Source of the DNA: Hyphomonadaceae bacterium
GTDB taxonomy: Bacteria; Pseudomonadota; Alphaproteobacteria; Caulobacterales; Hyphomonadaceae
Direction: 5' to 3'
Assembly: GCA_024743315.1 (NCBI GenBank)
Contig: JANSWU010000004.1
Span: forward strand, 387,106-451,105
DNA length: 64,000 nt
Shown here piece by piece: positions 60,864 to 64,000 of the stretch. The translations under genes and the position numbers were made by a program. Each line of letters begins with the position of its first letter. Positions within the stretch are counted from its first letter, which is position 1. Under the pieces are notes generated by a model. The model saw only the letters and a program-made list of their open reading frames with translations, searched no databases and had not been told where the DNA came from.

Positions 60864-61868
60864 CTATGCGTCCGTTTCATCCATGTACCAGCGGTCCCAA
60901 AGCGGCGCTTGCGGCGCAGTGAGCAAAGACTTTGCGCTCGCAAGTTTGCCCAGCACGATCTGTGGATGGAAATCGAATTGCGCTTCGCAGGCCTGGATAA
61001 ATTCAGATTCGGAAGCGAATCCCGAATGATGGGCGATTTTGCCCAGCCGCTCAGGATTATCCGGACCAAAGGCCAGGCTCCGAAACGCGTAATCCAATCG
61101 TCGTGTGCGAACATAGGTTTCAAGGCTAACAGGCAGATCCAAAATCTGAATCAAGCTCGCTCGTGACAATTCGTGCATCGTCATCATATCGTCGAACTGA
61201 AAGTCTGGTTGCAGCAGCAATTCATCGAGCTGCGCGCGCAAGCGATCGCGCTGCGAAAACTCTGGTTGAAGTGCATCTTCAGGTTGCCGCAGCAGATCGA
61301 TCAGCAAGTCATAATGCGCTTGAGCGGCCTTAACGGCATCAGGTCGACGCATACCAGGCGCCTCCGATATGATCTGGCCCAAATTTTCGCTGAGGGCTTT
61401 GCCGTGCCGTGACCGGACGTCGAGTTGAAAGTTCGCGGGATGGCGGAGAGGGTCATAACTGATGGTACTGTGAGGCACGACAGCACACATGAACTCCGTG
61501 TCGGTTGAGATCGCGTGAAACGCTCTGGCATTATCGAAGATACAATACGTATTCGGACCAACGCTTCTGACGCGACCATCATGGAGCACGTGAGAGGTAC
61601 CCGATTTGACCACCCAGCAGAACAGGAAGTTTCGCGTTTCAAACGGAACCTGGCTTTCATCAACCGCCGTCACTTGCAGATCGTAACGACCTTGCGAAAC
61701 CACGAGACTGTCGACAATCCAGCTATTGGCTTTCGAGGAAAACGGACGATCGGGTCGCTCGATCGGCCGAGCATCATGCATCCATTTGAACACTTCGGAC
61801 CAATTGGTCATCGCCTGATCCTGAGACAGATCGCTGGGATCGAATTGAATGTTCGGAATGCCTTTCAT
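60864..61868 (-). CDS. AraC family transcriptional regulator
   Basis: 334 residues from the ATG at 61868; a GTG at 61886 would add six residues. N-terminal cupin-like sensing half (about 40-200) and a C-terminal AraC DNA-binding half: HELSRASLIQILDLPVSLET, YVRTRRLDYAFRSLAFG, then IAHHSGFASESEFIQACEAQ. The first helix-turn-helix is short relative to typical members. Converges 3 bases from the LysR stop. Target genes unknown. Confidence 0.82.
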   Translation of the reverse strand: MKGIPNIQFDPSDLSQDQAMTNWSEVFKWMHDARPIERPDRPFSSKANSWIVDSLVVSQGRYDLQVTAVDESQVPFETRNFLFCWVVKSGTSHVLHDGRVRSVGPNTYCIFDNARAFHAISTDTEFMCAVVPHSTISYDPLRHPANFQLDVRSRHGKALSENLGQIISEAPGMRRPDAVKAAQAHYDLLIDLLRQPEDALQPEFSQRDRLRAQLDELLLQPDFQFDDMMTMHELSRASLIQILDLPVSLETYVRTRRLDYAFRSLAFGPDNPERLGKIAHHSGFASESEFIQACEAQFDFHPQIVLGKLASAKSLLTAPQAPLWDRWYMDETDA

Positions 61869-61929
61869 GAACACATCGTAACCCACGTGTGGAATAATTC
61901 AATTGAACTACTTTGACGAGCAATCACCC

Positions 61930-61966
61930 AAAATAAAACCCCTGAAATCCAGAAGGAAATCAGGGG
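61930..61966 (-). terminator. Terminator of the initiator tRNA
   Basis: CCCCTGAAATCC (61939-61950), loop AGAA, GGAAATCAGGGG (61955-61966), 10 of 12 pairs on the minus strand, followed by TTTTATTTT. Confidence 0.8.
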
Positions 61967-61971
61967 CTTAT

Positions 61972-62048
<77 letters not shown>

Positions 62049-62140
62049 TCACGGGTTTGCTCCGTGGCTCCGGAGCGAGTGGCGGATATAGCTGCGGGAA
62101 GGAGGGAGCGCAAGCCCGCGCCTGTCACAAATCTGAGAAT

Positions 62141-63271
62141 TTACGGCAGATCGGCTTGGGTTTCAGCCACCAACCAATCGACCACCGCCTGCAGCGCTTC
62201 GCGCTCGTCGGCGCCGCCTGCCCGGGCCGTCGCGAAGACCTCCAACTGATTGCAGGCGCTGGTGCCGCGATCGAGGATCTTGCGCGCATGCTGAACCTCT
62301 TTCAGGCAGCCAAGGGCGCTCGCCTCTTCTTCCAGCATTTCGACCAATTCCTCGATCAGGACCGAGAAGGCCAATTGTTCGCCGCGGCTAAGATCGATCA
62401 GGCTGCGCGTGATGCCGTAGCGCTGCGCCCGCCAGCGGTTTTCGTCCATCAACATGCGCGGATAGATGCGCCAGCGCAGGTTGCGATGGCGCAGCCGGAT
62501 GAGCATACGCAGGATGCTCTGATACAGAGCCGCGATACAGATTGCATCTTCCATCCGCGTGCAGACATCGGTGATGCGCATCTCCACGGTTGGGAAGCGC
62601 GCACTCGGGCGCAGGTCCCACCAGATCTTGGTGCTGTCTTCCAGGGCGCCAGCTTTGACCATGTGCGCGACCATACGCTCATATTCAGAATAGGATTCAA
62701 ACCGGTCCGGAATACCCGTGCGCGGCATCGAGTCAAAGATGGCGAGCCGGGCGCATTTCATGCCCATATCCTGCCCGGCCCAGAAGGGTGACGAGGTCGA
62801 CAAGGCGAGCAAGTGCGGCAGGAAGTAACGGGCCTGGTTCATCAGGTCGATGCGCATGTCTGGATCTTCAATCCCGGCATGGACATGCATGCCACAGATC
62901 AGCATGCGCCGGATAATGCCTTGCATGTCCTGATCGAGCAGATGATAGCGCGGCGCATCGGTGTGTTTCTGGCTCTCCCACTCGCCAAACGGATGCGTCG
63001 AGGCGGCCATGAGGCGCATGCCGCACTTTTCGGCGTGTCGGATCAGAGTCTTGCGCAAGGCCGTGAGATGCCGCCTGACTTCGCCAATATCGGCGCAAAC
63101 CGGCGTGCCAATCTCGACCTGGCAGCGCAGGAATTCCGGCGTCACCCGTTCGCCGAGGGCCTCGCTGCAGGATTTCATGAATTCCGGCGGCGGCTCAACG
63201 ACCAGATCGCGGGTCTCCGGATCAACCAGCAAATATTCTTCTTCAACGCCCAGGGTCAGGGATGGAATCAT
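62141..63271 (-). CDS. Carboxylate-amine ligase, YbdK-like (GCS2 family)
   Basis: 376 residues of the glutamate-cysteine ligase type 2 family. LTLGVEEEYLLVDPETRDL is the N-terminal family signature with acidic metal ligands, HVHAGIEDPDMRIDLMNQAR carries the His/Arg active site, and RFPTVEMRITDVCTRMEDAI the later motif. ATP-dependent peptide-bond formation from a carboxylate and an amine; the true substrate of YbdK proteins is uncertain. Downstream of an N-formylglutamate amidohydrolase-type gene on the same strand. Confidence 0.88.
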   Translation of the reverse strand: MIPSLTLGVEEEYLLVDPETRDLVVEPPPEFMKSCSEALGERVTPEFLRCQVEIGTPVCADIGEVRRHLTALRKTLIRHAEKCGMRLMAASTHPFGEWESQKHTDAPRYHLLDQDMQGIIRRMLICGMHVHAGIEDPDMRIDLMNQARYFLPHLLALSTSSPFWAGQDMGMKCARLAIFDSMPRTGIPDRFESYSEYERMVAHMVKAGALEDSTKIWWDLRPSARFPTVEMRITDVCTRMEDAICIAALYQSILRMLIRLRHRNLRWRIYPRMLMDENRWRAQRYGITRSLIDLSRGEQLAFSVLIEELVEMLEEEASALGCLKEVQHARKILDRGTSACNQLEVFATARAGGADEREALQAVVDWLVAETQADLP

Positions 63272-63309
63272 AAGTCGCTGCTCCTCCGTGTCGGATCAGC
63301 AGCTGGTGT

Positions 63310-64000
63310 TTATCGCTTCAGCATTGCCTGCAAAGCCGGTTCGAGGTTCCCAGCCACTCGATCCACGCCATTTGTATTCGATACCAGGTCTTGGCGAACT
63401 TCAAGCGTTATGTGGCGAAGGCCGCGCGGACCGACATGGCGATCGACCGAATAATTGAACACGCGCGCATCATATGGCTGGTTGTCACCGACATGATAAT
63501 CGGTGTTTTCAGACAAATGCTGGATCACGTGCCGGGCGCTGGCTTCGTCTTCGCGCCATAACAGGCCGAGATGCCAGGGGCGGGTTTGCGCATCGCCGAG
63601 TAAGCGCGGTGTGAAGGAATGCACCGAGACAATGAGCGGGTTCGTGTGCGCGCGGCAAATCTGGTCGAGCGCCAGCTCCAATTGCTCGTGATAAGGCTGA
63701 TGGAAGGCCTCAATGCGCTGATGCCGATCGGCGGCACTGAGGGCCTGATTGCCCGGGATCGGAATACGGTCGGCTTCGCTGGGGATGAGATCAGCTTTGT
63801 CGAGCGACCGATTGGGATCAATTAGCAGCCGCGAATACTGACAGAACAGCGCCTTGGATTGCAGACGCTCCGCCAGGGCACGACCGAGCGCGGCGGCGCC
63901 TATGTCCCAGCCAATATGAGTGGCGAGGATATCATCCGGCAGGCCGAGATTGTCATACGCCGCGGGAATGGTGTTGCTGGCATGATCAACAAACACAAAG
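63310..64000 (-). CDS. N-formylglutamate amidohydrolase family protein, 5' truncated
   Basis: At least 230 residues; the frame remains open through the window edge. FVDHASNTIP, HIGWDIGAAALGRALAERL and SVHSFTPRLLG are family motifs carrying putative metal-binding His residues. The family hydrolyses N-formyl-glutamate or related amides. It probably forms an operon with the YbdK-like ligase 38 bases downstream. The N-terminus lies outside the window. Confidence 0.86.
   Translation of the reverse strand, partial: FVFVDHASNTIPAAYDNLGLPDDILATHIGWDIGAAALGRALAERLQSKALFCQYSRLLIDPNRSLDKADLIPSEADRIPIPGNQALSAADRHQRIEAFHQPYHEQLELALDQICRAHTNPLIVSVHSFTPRLLGDAQTRPWHLGLLWREDEASARHVIQHLSENTDYHVGDNQPYDARVFNYSVDRHVGPRGLRHITLEVRQDLVSNTNGVDRVAGNLEPALQAMLKR

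Overview
The window reads as one contiguous piece of alphaproteobacterial chromosome. The evidence is an FlbT/FlaF-type flagellar system, EcfG-like sigma factors with a NepR-like anti-sigma factor, and an initiator tRNA with the C-A mismatch at the acceptor end. The flagellar gene order resembles the flagellar superoperon of Rhodobacterales/Hyphomonadaceae-type bacteria. Family placement is inference; no ribosomal RNA or other decisive marker is present.

Bases 1-7.7 kb hold housekeeping and catabolic genes: a 5'-truncated GH16 glucanase, argG, a DUF1993 protein, a DUF1232 protein, a GNAT acetyltransferase, and a minus-strand tyrosine-degradation group (HPPD, a VOC protein, a fumarylacetoacetase-like hydrolase). 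A leaderless class A beta-lactamase-like protein follows. Two families of structured intergenic repeats are scattered among these genes. Bases 8.1-11.7 kb hold a D-Ala-D-Ala ligase homologue with an altered acceptor pocket, divergent from an alpha/beta hydrolase whose stop overlaps the start of a membrane-anchored Mur ligase. This is the strongest candidate for an unusual system.

Bases 11.7-25 kb are rich in regulators: two divergent EcfG-like sigma factors, a predicted small RNA with an EcfG-type promoter and a strong terminator, a GAF-GGDEF protein, glutamate dehydrogenase, a TadG-like VWA protein, a Crp/Fnr regulator, three XRE regulators, a translationally coupled three-gene operon opposite a LysR gene, and a 56-residue NepR-like ORF. 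A 16-bp palindrome (GTAAACT-NN-TTTAC core) recurs upstream of the GGDEF gene and two of the XRE genes.

Bases 25-56.6 kb are a nearly complete flagellar locus in alternating operons. Minus: flgB-flgC-fliE-fliQ-flhA-fliR-flhB and a FliJ-like gene. Plus: fliI. Minus: flgJ-like, flgN-like, flagellin, flaF, flbT and DUF1217. Plus: fliK-flgD. Minus: fliM-like, motA, a 569-residue periplasmic protein, flgF-flgG-flgA-flgH and a FliL-like gene. Plus: motB, then flgE-flgK-flgL-flgI. Minus: fliF-fliH-fliN-fliP-fliG. Plus: fliL, a DUF6468-type protein and a MotE-like protein. Filament cap gene fliD, chemotaxis genes and flagellar master regulators are not in the window.

Bases 56.7-64 kb hold a DUF7831-like protein, a second GGDEF protein, a MAPEG protein, an MDR oxidoreductase divergent from a LysR regulator, an AraC-type regulator, tRNA-fMet with a terminator, a YbdK-type carboxylate-amine ligase and a truncated N-formylglutamate amidohydrolase-family gene. 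No CRISPR array, insertion sequence, prophage or rRNA was seen.
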